Part shown: piece after piece, positions 15,685-22,736 of the stretch
How positions within the stretch are numbered: the stretch's first letter is position 1
Layout: the number at the start of each line of letters is the position of its first letter
NCBI GenBank assembly: GCA_964562375.1
Contig: CAZLSW010000052.1
Location: 1 to 22,736 of the forward strand
Source of the DNA: JAJPXC01 sp964562375
GTDB lineage: Bacteria; Bacteroidota; Bacteroidia; Bacteroidales; Muribaculaceae
Direction: 5' to 3'
Length of the DNA: 22,736 nucleotides
Notes under the pieces: model-generated
Told to the model about the DNA's origin: nothing
What the model saw: only the letters and a program-made list of their open reading frames with translations
Database searches by the model: none
Translations under genes and position numbers: made by a program

Positions 15685-17067
15685 ATGTCAAAAACCACGC
15701 ACAATAGTAATATAGGCAACCCGGGGGGCATGGAACGCGCCCAATTCGCCACACGCTTGGGGGCATTGGCCACCACTGTAGGCTCGGCCGTAGGGCTGGG
15801 CAATATTTGGCGATTCCCTTACGAGGCTGGCGTGCATGGCGGCGGAGCATTTATGCTCTGCTACATCGCTTTTATCATTGCGCTGGGTATCCCGGTGTTG
15901 TGCGCCGAATTTGTGATGGGTCGCGAGACGCGCAGCAACGTTTTCGGTGCTTTCCGCTCGCTGGCTCCCCGCACCCCTTGGTACATGGTAGGATATATCG
16001 GGATTTTTGCGTCGTTGCTGATCCTGGGATTTTACTCGGTGGTGGCCGGCTGGACGATAGAATATTTCTGGCAGAGCTTGACGGGAGGATTGGACTTCAC
16101 TACACAGGAGCAGTACCATGAGCAGTTTGACCACTTCAGCACGGGCACTTGGCGCCCGTTGCTGTGGACAGTGCTGTTTTTGACGTTCAATTTCATTATT
16201 TTGGTCAGGGGTGTGACCAAGGGGATAGAGAAGATGTCCAACTTGCTGATGCCCCTGCTGTTCGCCCTGTTGGTGCTGTTCTGCATCAACTCGTTGACGA
16301 TGGACAAGGCGTTGGAGGGCTTGGAATTTTTGTTTAAGCCTGATTTCTCGCAGATAACCCCGAGCGTGTTGTTGGGCGCCATGGGTCAGGCGTTCTTCTC
16401 AATCAGTATCGGCCTCGGGTGCATGATGACCTACGCGTCGTATTTCCGCGACTCCACCCACATCGGCCGCGGGGCTTGTTTGACCGCGTCGCTGGATACC
16501 TTGGTGGCGATTTTGGCAGGCGTGATTATTTTCCCGGCGGTGTTTACTTTTGGGATGTCGCCCGCAGCGGGTCCGCGCTTGGTGTTTGAGGTGCTACCGT
16601 CGATTTTCCACCAGATGCCCGCGGGAGTGTTCTGGTCGACGCTGTTCTTCTTCCTGCTGTTCCTGGCGTCGTTGACGTCGACGATCTCCATGAGCGAGAT
16701 CTCGATAGCGTTCTTTGTTGAGGAGAAGAAGATGACCCGTCGTGGGGCCACGATTCTCAACTTTGGGATAGCGCTGGTACTCGGGGGTGTTTGCGCCCTA
16801 AGCTTTGGGTGCCTAAGCGGATTGAAGATTGGAGGATTGACGATGTTCAACCTGTTCGACTACCTGTCGAGCAACGTGTTGCTGCCGTTGGGAGGCATGC
16901 TCACGGCTTTCTTCGCTGGATGGATATTGGATGTGAAAGTGTTGCGCAAGCAGCTGTCGGTGGAGGGTCACACTCCGTGGTGGTTCTCACTCTTGCGTTT
17001 CGCCATCCGTTTCATCGCTCCCGTTGGCATCGCTATCATCTTCTTGCGCTCCATCGGGCTGATTTAG
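15685..17067 (+). CDS. Neurotransmitter:sodium symporter (NSS/SNF) family transporter
   Basis: A roughly 460-residue LeuT-fold sodium-coupled transporter, probably for an amino acid. TM1 contains VGSAVGLGNIWRFPYEAG, the NSS signature with the unwound sodium/substrate-binding centre. Eleven hydrophobic segments can be counted, like the 11-helix bacterial members such as Tyt1. GQAFFSISIGLGCMMTYASY is TM6, and FLASLTSTISMSEI in TM8 supplies sodium ligands. The start is uncertain: ATG at 15664 is possible but sits in AT-rich promoter-like DNA, and 15685 (MSKTTHNS) is preferred; a third Met lies at 15730. Substrate cannot be told from sequence. The last 81 bases overlap the 3' end of the convergent FtsE-like gene, so the final membrane helix is encoded opposite an acidic tail. 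Confidence 0.9.
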   Translation: MSKTTHNSNIGNPGGMERAQFATRLGALATTVGSAVGLGNIWRFPYEAGVHGGGAFMLCYIAFIIALGIPVLCAEFVMGRETRSNVFGAFRSLAPRTPWYMVGYIGIFASLLILGFYSVVAGWTIEYFWQSLTGGLDFTTQEQYHEQFDHFSTGTWRPLLWTVLFLTFNFIILVRGVTKGIEKMSNLLMPLLFALLVLFCINSLTMDKALEGLEFLFKPDFSQITPSVLLGAMGQAFFSISIGLGCMMTYASYFRDSTHIGRGACLTASLDTLVAILAGVIIFPAVFTFGMSPAAGPRLVFEVLPSIFHQMPAGVFWSTLFFFLLFLASLTSTISMSEISIAFFVEEKKMTRRGATILNFGIALVLGGVCALSFGCLSGLKIGGLTMFNLFDYLSSNVLLPLGGMLTAFFAGWILDVKVLRKQLSVEGHTPWWFSLLRFAIRFIAPVGIAIIFLRSIGLI

Positions 17068-17823
17068 CTCCTGGGGAACCTCCTCCACGGCCTCCTCTTT
17101 AGCCTCTTCTTTAACCTCATTTTTAGGCTCATTTTTAGGCTCGTCAACGGGCTTTTCGTCGACTTGCTCCTCTAGCTTTTTGTCCTCGCATTTGAGGATG
17201 CGGCCTGGGAATTGGTCGACGAGCAGGAGGTTGTGGGTAGCCATTATCACGGCCGTGCCTTGCGAGGCGATTTGGTGAAGGTTGCTCACAATCTGCTCGC
17301 CGGTAGCGGGGTCGAGGTTGCCCGTAGGCTCGTCGGCGAGGATAAGCTTGGGGCGATTGAGCAGGGCACGGGCGATGACGATGCGTTGTTGCTCCCCTCC
17401 CGAAAGCTCGTGGGGCATTTTGTAGCTCTTGTTGAGCATCCCCACCTCCTTTAACACCTCTTCAATACGGTCGTCAATCTCGTGCTGGTCCTTCCAGCCG
17501 GTGGCGTCGAGCACGAAGCGGAGGTTGAGGTAGACGTTGCGGTCGGTGAGGAGTTGGAAATCCTGAAACACGATGCCGATTTGTCGGCGCAGTTGGGGAA
17601 TTTCTTTGCGACGTATCTCGCGCAGGTTGAAGCCGAGCACCTCGGCCTCGCCCGTCTCGATGGGAATTTCGGCGTAGATGGATTTAAGCAGGGAGCTTTT
17701 ACCGCTTCCAACTTTGCCGATGAGGTAGGTGAATTGTCCGGGCTGGATTTCGAAGTCGACATGCTTGAGCACGACATGCTCCTTGCGCAGGATTTCGACG
17801 TCGCGATATTTCAGGAGAGCCAT
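16987..17823 (-). CDS. ftsE: FtsE-like ABC transporter ATP-binding protein with acidic C-terminal tail
   Basis: A 278-residue ABC ATPase most like FtsE, which with the membrane protein FtsX couples ATP use to peptidoglycan hydrolase activation at the division site. Walker A is GKVGSGKS at 36-43, the Q-loop is FQDFQLL with Gln87, the signature LSGGEQQR is at 140-147, Walker B LILADEP is at 160-166, and the switch His197 is in MATHN. The ATPase core ends near residue 215. The remaining 60 or so residues are low-complexity, Glu/Lys/Asp-rich, with a 12-base tandem duplication giving PKNEPKNE (228-235). FtsE is usually about 220-230 residues, so the tail is extra. Residues 253-278 are read from the strand opposite the NSS transporter's last helix. 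A 14-codon upstream extension would overlap hisIE, so the start at 17823, 13 bases after the hisIE stop, is preferred. No ftsX is in the window; another LolD/MacB-like role is possible. Confidence 0.82.
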   Translation of the reverse strand: MALLKYRDVEILRKEHVVLKHVDFEIQPGQFTYLIGKVGSGKSSLLKSIYAEIPIETGEAEVLGFNLREIRRKEIPQLRRQIGIVFQDFQLLTDRNVYLNLRFVLDATGWKDQHEIDDRIEEVLKEVGMLNKSYKMPHELSGGEQQRIVIARALLNRPKLILADEPTGNLDPATGEQIVSNLHQIASQGTAVIMATHNLLLVDQFPGRILKCEDKKLEEQVDEKPVDEPKNEPKNEVKEEAKEEAVEEVPQELNQPDGAQEDDSDANGSDETDGETQE

Positions 17824-17836
17824 GGTGGTGGAGAGA

Positions 17837-18433
17837 TTATTCTTTGTGACGCTTCTGGAGCTCAACGGCGAGTTCCTCGATGCGGTGCCCCTTGGACGTG
17901 AGCAGTACGATGAGGTGGTAGATCAGGTCGCTGGCCTCGTAGATCAGGCGGTCGTCGGTGCCGTTGGTGGCCTCAATGACTGTCTCCACGGCTTCCTCGC
18001 CCACTTTCTGAGCCATGCGGTTAACGCCAGCCTTGAACAGGGAGGTGGTGTAGCTTTTCTCGGGCATTTCTTGGTGACGTCGGTTGATGAAGTCCTGGAG
18101 GTAGCTGAGGAATTGGATGCCGTAGGTGTTTTCCTCGCTGAAGCAGGTGTCGGTACCGGTGTGGCAAACGGGGCCCACGGGGTTTACCTTAATCAACAGG
18201 GTGTCGTGGTCGCAATCCTCTTGGATGGAAACGACGCGCAGGAAATTGCCCGAGGTTTCGCCCTTGGTCCAGAGGCGTTGCTTGGTGCGGCTATAGAATG
18301 TGACGTTGCCGGTGCGTTCGGTAACGTCGAGGGCCTCTTGGTTCATGAAGCCGAGCATAAGCACGTTTTTTGTGCGGGCGTCCTGTATGATGGCGGGGAC
18401 GAGGCCACCGAGTTTGTTGTAATCGAGCGTCAT
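17837..18433 (-). CDS. hisIE: Bifunctional phosphoribosyl-AMP cyclohydrolase/phosphoribosyl-ATP pyrophosphatase
   Basis: A 198-residue fusion of steps two and three of histidine synthesis: pyrophosphate removal from phosphoribosyl-ATP (HisE) and ring opening of phosphoribosyl-AMP (HisI). The N-terminal HisI half has VLMLGFMN, TFYSRTKQRLWTKGETSGN, the metal-binding DCDHDT at 73-78, and CHTGTDTCF with Cys90 and Cys97 as zinc ligands. The C-terminal HisE half starts about residue 105 and contains KVGEEAVETVIEA (143-155) and EASDLIYHLIVLL (166-178), the acidic magnesium-binding helices. Length is typical. It stands apart from other his genes in this window and leads a two-gene unit with the FtsE-like ATPase, with 13 bases between them. 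Confidence 0.96.
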   Translation of the reverse strand: MTLDYNKLGGLVPAIIQDARTKNVLMLGFMNQEALDVTERTGNVTFYSRTKQRLWTKGETSGNFLRVVSIQEDCDHDTLLIKVNPVGPVCHTGTDTCFSEENTYGIQFLSYLQDFINRRHQEMPEKSYTTSLFKAGVNRMAQKVGEEAVETVIEATNGTDDRLIYEASDLIYHLIVLLTSKGHRIEELAVELQKRHKE

Positions 18434-18465
18434 AATGTAATAATTTTACGCGAAGGTAGTGAAAT

Positions 18466-18546
18466 AAGTTTAAAGTTTAGAGTTTCTAGTTTCTAGTTTC
18501 TAGTTTCTAGTTGATGGCTTTTAAAGGAGGAAAGGAGGAAAGGAGG
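18466..18546. repeat. Composite intergenic repeat between hisIE and lon
   Basis: Modules in order on the plus strand: AAGTTTAAAGTTT (18466-18478), four perfect tandem TTTCTAG heptamers (18483-18510), TTGATGGCTTTT (18511-18522), and AAAGGAGG tandems to about 18546. Positions 18494-18522 match 2991-3019 at 26 of 29 bases. The purine end matches the modules around lgt. It fills most of the 18434-18556 spacer, and no gene is seen there. Confidence 0.75.
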
Positions 18547-18556
18547 GGCGAGGAGG

Positions 18557-20974
18557 TTAGAGGGGGCGGGCGTCGGAGGCGGGGCGGTCGGTGATGGCCA
18601 GGGAGAGGACGTCCATCACGGTGTTGACGTAGTGGAAGGTGAGTCCTCGGCGGTAGATTTCGTTTATGTCCTCCACGTCCTTGCGGTTTTCCTCCGAGAG
18701 AGCAATGTCGGTGATTCCGGCGCGCTTGGCGGCGAGGATTTTTTCCTTGATTCCTCCCACAGGAAGCACCTTACCGCGCAAGGTGATCTCGCCGGTCATG
18801 GCTAATCGCTCGCGCACGCGTTTTTGGGTGAATGTGGAGACGATGGATGTGGCCATGGTTATGCCAGCCGAGGGGCCGTCCTTAGGAATCGCTCCTTCGG
18901 GCACATGGATATGGAGGTTGTATTTGTCGAACAATTCGGGGTCGATTCCCAATTCTTGCGCGTGGGATTTGACATACTGAAGGGCGATGACTGCCGATTC
19001 CTTCATCACGTCGCCAAGGTTGCCGGTAAGGGTAAGTTTCTCCCCCTTGCCAGCCGATACTGAGGATTCGATGAAGAGGATTTCACCACCCACGGCTGTC
19101 CAGGCAAGGCCGGTGACCACGCCAGCAAATTCGTTGCCCTCGTAGCGCTCGCGGTTGTAGAGCGGGGCGCGCAGGAATCCTTGGAGGTCGTCGGGGTGAA
19201 TCAGGGTGATTTTGTCGCCTTGGCGCATCTCTTTGAGCAGGGCTTTGCGCAGGACGTTGGTGAGGGTCTTCTCCAGCTGGCGCACGCCGCTCTCGGCGGT
19301 GTATTTGTCGATTACAGCCTCAATGGTTGCGTCGTCGAGCCGCGGGCCGGTTTCCACCATGCCCAATTCCTCGTAGATACGTGGAAGCAAGTGACGGCGG
19401 GCGATCTCGATTTTCTCCTCGGGGAGGTAACCGGCGATGTCGATTATCTCCATACGGTCGAGAAGCGGCTGGGGGATGGTGGTGAGAGTGTTGGCGGTGG
19501 CGATGAACAGCACACGCGACAGGTCGTAATCCACATCTATATAATTGTCGTGGAAACGGGAGTTTTGCTCAGGGTCGAGCACCTCCAGCAGAGCCGACGA
19601 TGGGTCGCTCTTATAGTCGCGGCCTACCTTGTCGATCTCGTCAAGCAGCAGAACGGGGTTGGACGACTCGGCCTTGCGCAGGGCGGCGATGATGCGTCCC
19701 GGCATGGCACCGATGTAGGTGCGGCGGTGTCCGCGTATCTCGGCCTCGTCGTTGACCCCACCCAAGGATACGCGCTCGTAGGCCCGGCCCAGGGCTCGGG
19801 CGATGGAACGGCCAAGGGATGTCTTGCCCACACCGGGAGGACCCACCAGGCATATAATAGGAGCCTTGCCGTTGGGGTTGTTGATCATCACGGCTATCTG
19901 CTCGAGGATGCGCTCTTTTACCTTGTCAAGGCCGAAATGGTCGTGCTCAAGCACCTCTTCGGCTTTCTTGATGTCTTTTTCCAGAGGGGTGGATTTGCCC
20001 CAGGGAAGGTCAAGGAGGATGTCGAGATAGTTGCGTTGCACCGAGTATTCGGGCGACTGCGGGTTGAGGCGACGGAGCTTCTCCAATTCCTTGTCGAATT
20101 GCTTGCGAGCCTCGGGGGTGAACTCGGTTTCCTCGCCTTGTCGCTTCATGCGCTCGTGCTCGTCGCCCTCGTCGCCATATAGCTCCTTGGTGATCTCGGC
20201 CATCTGTTGCTCGAGGAAAACGCTGCGCTGACGCTCGTCAAGGCTTTCCTTGGCGCGTTGCTGCAGCTCGCGGCTTAGGGTGATCATCTCGGAGGAGCGG
20301 GTCACTTGCGCCAGCAGGGTTTCGCCGCGCTTTTTCACCGATCGCATCGCGAGCATGTCCATGCGCTTCTCCAGTTCTATGGGGAGCATGGTGGAGAAGG
20401 TGTTGATAAGGATTGATGGGTTGGTGACGCTCTCGACGTTTACCATCACGTCGGGCTGATTCTGGGAGAAGATGCTCTCGGCGATGTCGCGAATGGATTT
20501 CACCAATACCTGTATCTCGGTGTCCTCGGCTTTGGCGCCGATTTCCGAGATAGGCTTCACTTTCACCTTCATGCAGGGGTCGCCTGTGGGGGTGACGTCG
20601 GCCTCGATTTTGACCTTTCCATCAGCCTGCACCAGAGCTGTGTGGCTGCCATCGGGGAGCTCCAATACCTTTATTACTCTTGCGACGACACCGTAGTTGA
20701 ACAGGTCCTTTACGCCTGGGGAATCCTCGGCGGGGTCGATTTGGCAGAACACGCCGATGTAACCCTCGGAGCTTTCGGCCCACTGAGCCAGGTCGAGGCT
20801 CTGCTTGCGGGCTACAGTAACGGGAAGGGCTACGCCTGGGAACAGCACCAGGTTGCGCGTGGGAAACACGGGCAACGCGTCATAGTCGGGCTTGGTGATG
20901 GCTTTGTCCTCCTCAGTGGGGACATTTTTTATCGTGAAAATCCCTCTAGGGGTATCAGCTGGGAACAAATTCAT
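18557..20974 (-). CDS. lon: ATP-dependent protease La (Lon)
   Basis: An 805-residue LonA-type protease that unfolds and degrades misfolded and selected regulatory proteins as a cytoplasmic hexamer. The N-terminal substrate-binding domain begins at about LPVFPTRNLVLFPGVALPV and is followed by a long helical linker. The AAA+ module has Walker A GPPGVGKT at 378-385, with Lys384, then Walker B PVLLLDEIDK. The protease domain has the catalytic Ser702 in DGPSAGITM and Lys745 in PVGGIKEK, 43 residues apart as in E. coli (Ser679/Lys722). Length is normal. It is divergent from the EF-G paralogue, with two tandem TAATTTTG -7 elements upstream. A low-complexity repeat follows the stop and no clear terminator hairpin is seen there. 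Confidence 0.97.
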   Translation of the reverse strand: MNLFPADTPRGIFTIKNVPTEEDKAITKPDYDALPVFPTRNLVLFPGVALPVTVARKQSLDLAQWAESSEGYIGVFCQIDPAEDSPGVKDLFNYGVVARVIKVLELPDGSHTALVQADGKVKIEADVTPTGDPCMKVKVKPISEIGAKAEDTEIQVLVKSIRDIAESIFSQNQPDVMVNVESVTNPSILINTFSTMLPIELEKRMDMLAMRSVKKRGETLLAQVTRSSEMITLSRELQQRAKESLDERQRSVFLEQQMAEITKELYGDEGDEHERMKRQGEETEFTPEARKQFDKELEKLRRLNPQSPEYSVQRNYLDILLDLPWGKSTPLEKDIKKAEEVLEHDHFGLDKVKERILEQIAVMINNPNGKAPIICLVGPPGVGKTSLGRSIARALGRAYERVSLGGVNDEAEIRGHRRTYIGAMPGRIIAALRKAESSNPVLLLDEIDKVGRDYKSDPSSALLEVLDPEQNSRFHDNYIDVDYDLSRVLFIATANTLTTIPQPLLDRMEIIDIAGYLPEEKIEIARRHLLPRIYEELGMVETGPRLDDATIEAVIDKYTAESGVRQLEKTLTNVLRKALLKEMRQGDKITLIHPDDLQGFLRAPLYNRERYEGNEFAGVVTGLAWTAVGGEILFIESSVSAGKGEKLTLTGNLGDVMKESAVIALQYVKSHAQELGIDPELFDKYNLHIHVPEGAIPKDGPSAGITMATSIVSTFTQKRVRERLAMTGEITLRGKVLPVGGIKEKILAAKRAGITDIALSEENRKDVEDINEIYRRGLTFHYVNTVMDVLSLAITDRPASDARPL

Positions 20975-20997
20975 GCTTGTTTTCGAGAAATAATTGC

Positions 20998-21013
20998 CAA
21001 AATTACAAAATTA
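20998..21013 (-). promoter_or_regulatory. Tandem -7 elements upstream of lon
   Basis: Two back-to-back copies of CAAAATTA (plus strand) at 20998-21005 and 21006-21013 read on the minus strand as TAATTTTG twice, each a perfect TAnnTTTG. They lie 24-32 bases before the lon start. They could give two start points eight bases apart, or the duplication could be chance in AT-rich DNA. No clear -33 box is present. Confidence 0.55.
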
Positions 21014-21030
21014 TGTTGTGTAACATATCA

Positions 21031-21067
21031 TTTGTTTGGTTTTTTTCAGAAAAAATTTAGTAATTTG
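21031..21067 (+). promoter_or_regulatory. Possible promoter of the EF-G paralogue
   Basis: TTTGTTTG at 21031-21038 could supply a -33 box; 19 bases after it comes TAGTAATTTG (21058-21067), an imperfect -7. The leader to the start at 21131 is then about 55-60 bases and includes a small CACG-TTTTT-CGTG stem-loop near 21070. Tentative. Confidence 0.35.
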
Positions 21068-21130
21068 CGCACGTTTTTCGTGAACCAACACACGGAAAGC
21101 TACCATGACACTAATTTAAATCTTAATAAC

Positions 21131-22736
21131 ATGAAGGTTTATCAAACTAACGAGATCAAGAACATAGCCTTGCTTGGAAGCAAAGGCTCGGGAAAAACCA
21201 CACTCGCTGAAGCTATGCTTTTCGAGTGTGGAGTTATAAAACGTCGCGGCACGATCGAGGCAAAGAACACCGTGAGCGACTATTTCCCGGTTGAAAAGGA
21301 GTATGGCTACTCGGTGTTTTCAACCGTTTTCTATGCCGAGTTCTTGGGCAAGAAGCTTAACGTGATCGACTGCCCGGGAGCCGACGACTTCGTGGGCAAC
21401 GCTATCACCGCCTTGAACGTTACCGACACGGGCGTGATCGTCGTCAACGGCCAATACGGCGTTGAAGTAGGTACCCAGAACATTTTCCGCACAGCCGCCT
21501 CCCTCAAAAAACCAGTGATCTTCGCCATGAACCAGCTCGACGGCGAGAAAGCCGACTACGACAACGTGCTCGAGCAGATGCGCGAGGTGTTTGGTCCCAA
21601 AGTAGTGCCCATCCAGTACCCCATCAACGCCGGCCCCGGCTTCAACGCCATGATCGACGTGCTGTTGATGAAGAAGTACTCGTGGGGCCCTGACGGCGGC
21701 GTGCCCAAGATCGAGGAAATCCCCGCCGACCAGATGGAGAAGGCCCAGGAGCTGCACTCGGCACTCGTGGAGGCTGCGGCCGAGAACGACGAGACCCTTA
21801 TGGAGAAATTCTTCGACCAAGGTCACTTGACCGAGGACGAGATGCGCGAAGGTATCCGCAAGGGCTTGGTTGACCGCTCGATCTACCCGTTGTTCTGCGT
21901 AAGCGCTGCCAAGGATATGGGCGTGCGCCGCATGATGGAGTTCTTGGGCAACGTAGTTCCCTTCGTGGAGGATATGCCCGCTCCCGTCGACACCGAGGGA
22001 CAAGAGGTGAAGCCCGACAGCAACGGTCCCTTGAGCATCTACATGTTCAAGACCACTGTTGAACCCCACATCGGCGAGGTAAGCTACTTCAAGGTGATGT
22101 CGGGCACGCTGCACGCAGGCGACGACCTCGACAACGTGAGCCGAGGTGGCAAAGAGCGTTTTGCCCAGATCTACTGCGTATGCGGCCAGATCAAGACGGC
22201 AGTTGACGCTATCTGCGCCGGTGACATCGGCGCTGCCGTGAAGCTCAAGGACGCCCGCACGGGCAACACCTTGGACGCTAAGGGCTGCGAATACAAGTTT
22301 GACTTCATCCGCTACCCGCAACCCAAGTATATCCGCGCCATCCGCCCCGTCACAGAGAGCGACTCGGAGAAACTCTCAGGCATCCTTACCCGCATGCACG
22401 AGGAGGACCCCACATGGGTAATCGAGCAGAGCAAGGAGCTGAAGCAGACTCTGTTGAAGGGCCAGGGCGAGTTCCACCTTCGCACGCTCAAATGGCGCGT
22501 GGAGAACAACGACAAGCTCCCCATCATCTTCGAAGAGCCCAAGATTCCGTATCGCGAGACCATCACCAAGACCGCTCGTGCCGACTATCGTCACAAGAAA
22601 CAGTCGGGTGGTAGCGGCCAGTTCGGTGAGGTGCATCTGATCATCGAGCCTTACACCGAGGGAATGCCTCTGCCCGACACCTACCGCTTCGGCAACCAGG
22701 AGTTCAAGATGAGCGTGCGCGACACCCAGGAGATAC
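21131..22736 (+). CDS. fusA2: Elongation factor G paralogue with degenerate GTPase motifs (partial, 3' end off window)
   Basis: The frame is open from ATG 21131 to the window edge, 535 codons of an expected ~700-720. It has EF-G architecture: G domain, domain II (LSIYMFKTTVEPHIGEVSYF), domain III, and the start of domain IV with RHKKQSGGSGQFGEV near residues 487-501. The G motifs are altered: P-loop GSKGSGKT at 16-23; G3 is DCPGADD at 80-86, where canonical EF-G has DTPGHVDF, so the catalytic His is Ala84; G4 is NQLD at 134-137 instead of NKxD; and the RGITI switch I sequence is missing. I recall that Bacteroides thetaiotaomicron has an EF-G2 reported to support translation without GTP hydrolysis and to be induced under carbon limitation; this looks like that group. 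It is divergent from lon. RRF-type recycling or ribosome-protection roles are less likely alternatives. Confidence 0.85.
   Translation, partial: MKVYQTNEIKNIALLGSKGSGKTTLAEAMLFECGVIKRRGTIEAKNTVSDYFPVEKEYGYSVFSTVFYAEFLGKKLNVIDCPGADDFVGNAITALNVTDTGVIVVNGQYGVEVGTQNIFRTAASLKKPVIFAMNQLDGEKADYDNVLEQMREVFGPKVVPIQYPINAGPGFNAMIDVLLMKKYSWGPDGGVPKIEEIPADQMEKAQELHSALVEAAAENDETLMEKFFDQGHLTEDEMREGIRKGLVDRSIYPLFCVSAAKDMGVRRMMEFLGNVVPFVEDMPAPVDTEGQEVKPDSNGPLSIYMFKTTVEPHIGEVSYFKVMSGTLHAGDDLDNVSRGGKERFAQIYCVCGQIKTAVDAICAGDIGAAVKLKDARTGNTLDAKGCEYKFDFIRYPQPKYIRAIRPVTESDSEKLSGILTRMHEEDPTWVIEQSKELKQTLLKGQGEFHLRTLKWRVENNDKLPIIFEEPKIPYRETITKTARADYRHKKQSGGSGQFGEVHLIIEPYTEGMPLPDTYRFGNQEFKMSVRDTQEI

Noticed and set aside
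18483..18510. Tandem TTTCTAG units as a possible CRISPR array
   Set aside because: Units are 7 bases with no spacers between them, and no cas genes are near; this is a simple tandem repeat.
19181..20182. Long plus-strand open frame inside lon
   Set aside because: Lon motifs are intact on the minus strand; the antisense translation has no recognisable domain.
21320..22321. Long open frame antisense to the EF-G paralogue
   Set aside because: It is a codon-bias shadow of a high-GC coding strand: low-complexity His/Val/Leu-rich translation, no family resemblance, and the plus-strand frame is clearly EF-G.

Overview
The window looks like chromosomal DNA from a gut-type Bacteroidales bacterium, perhaps Muribaculaceae (a guess from style, not proven). 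Several intergenic regions carry the Bacteroidota -7 promoter element TAnnTTTG, Shine-Dalgarno sites are absent before most starts, and the coding regions are moderately GC-rich with AT-rich spacers. The gene set fits: meso-diaminopimelate dehydrogenase, a TerD protein, a PMCA-type calcium ATPase, and an EF-G paralogue with degenerate GTPase motifs like the EF-G2 described in Bacteroides. No rRNA, tRNA, CRISPR array, transposase, integrase or SusC/SusD pair was seen.

Layout. Positions 85-642 (-) encode a flavodoxin-fold quinone/NAD(P)H oxidoreductase, divergent from the pta-ackA acetate operon (747-2977). Positions 2986-3490 hold a low-GC insert: a four-helix-bundle (23S rRNA intervening-sequence family) gene between near-perfect 24-nt inverted repeats. 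Then come ddh (lysine/cell-wall DAP synthesis), lgt (lipoprotein lipidation) and mutS2, the last followed after 12 bases by a BRO-N/Fic fusion. A hexapeptide acetyltransferase (-) is divergent from a secreted protein that joins a polyuronate-lyase-like domain to a GH88 unsaturated glucuronyl hydrolase (9513-11684). A small winged-helix protein, a calcium P-type ATPase and a TerD protein follow on the minus strand. An NSS sodium symporter (+) converges with, and overlaps by 81 bp, an FtsE-like ATPase that lies behind hisIE (-). Lon (-) is divergent from the EF-G paralogue, which runs off the right edge.

The clearest unexplained structure is a modular family of short intergenic repeats. Its modules are an AAGTTTAAAGTTT-type stretch, tandem TTTCTAG heptamers, a TTRATRGCTTTT module and AAAGGAG purine tandems. 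They occur around the four-helix-bundle gene, on both sides of lgt, and between hisIE and lon. The gene at 3053 sits between inverted copies of one module, suggesting a small mobile or domesticated element. Other points of interest are the lyase-GH88 fusion (one half could make the substrate of the other), the Fic protein with a variant inhibitory helix, the antisense-encoded acidic tail on the FtsE-like protein, the TerD/calcium-pump pair and the EF-G paralogue lacking its catalytic histidine.
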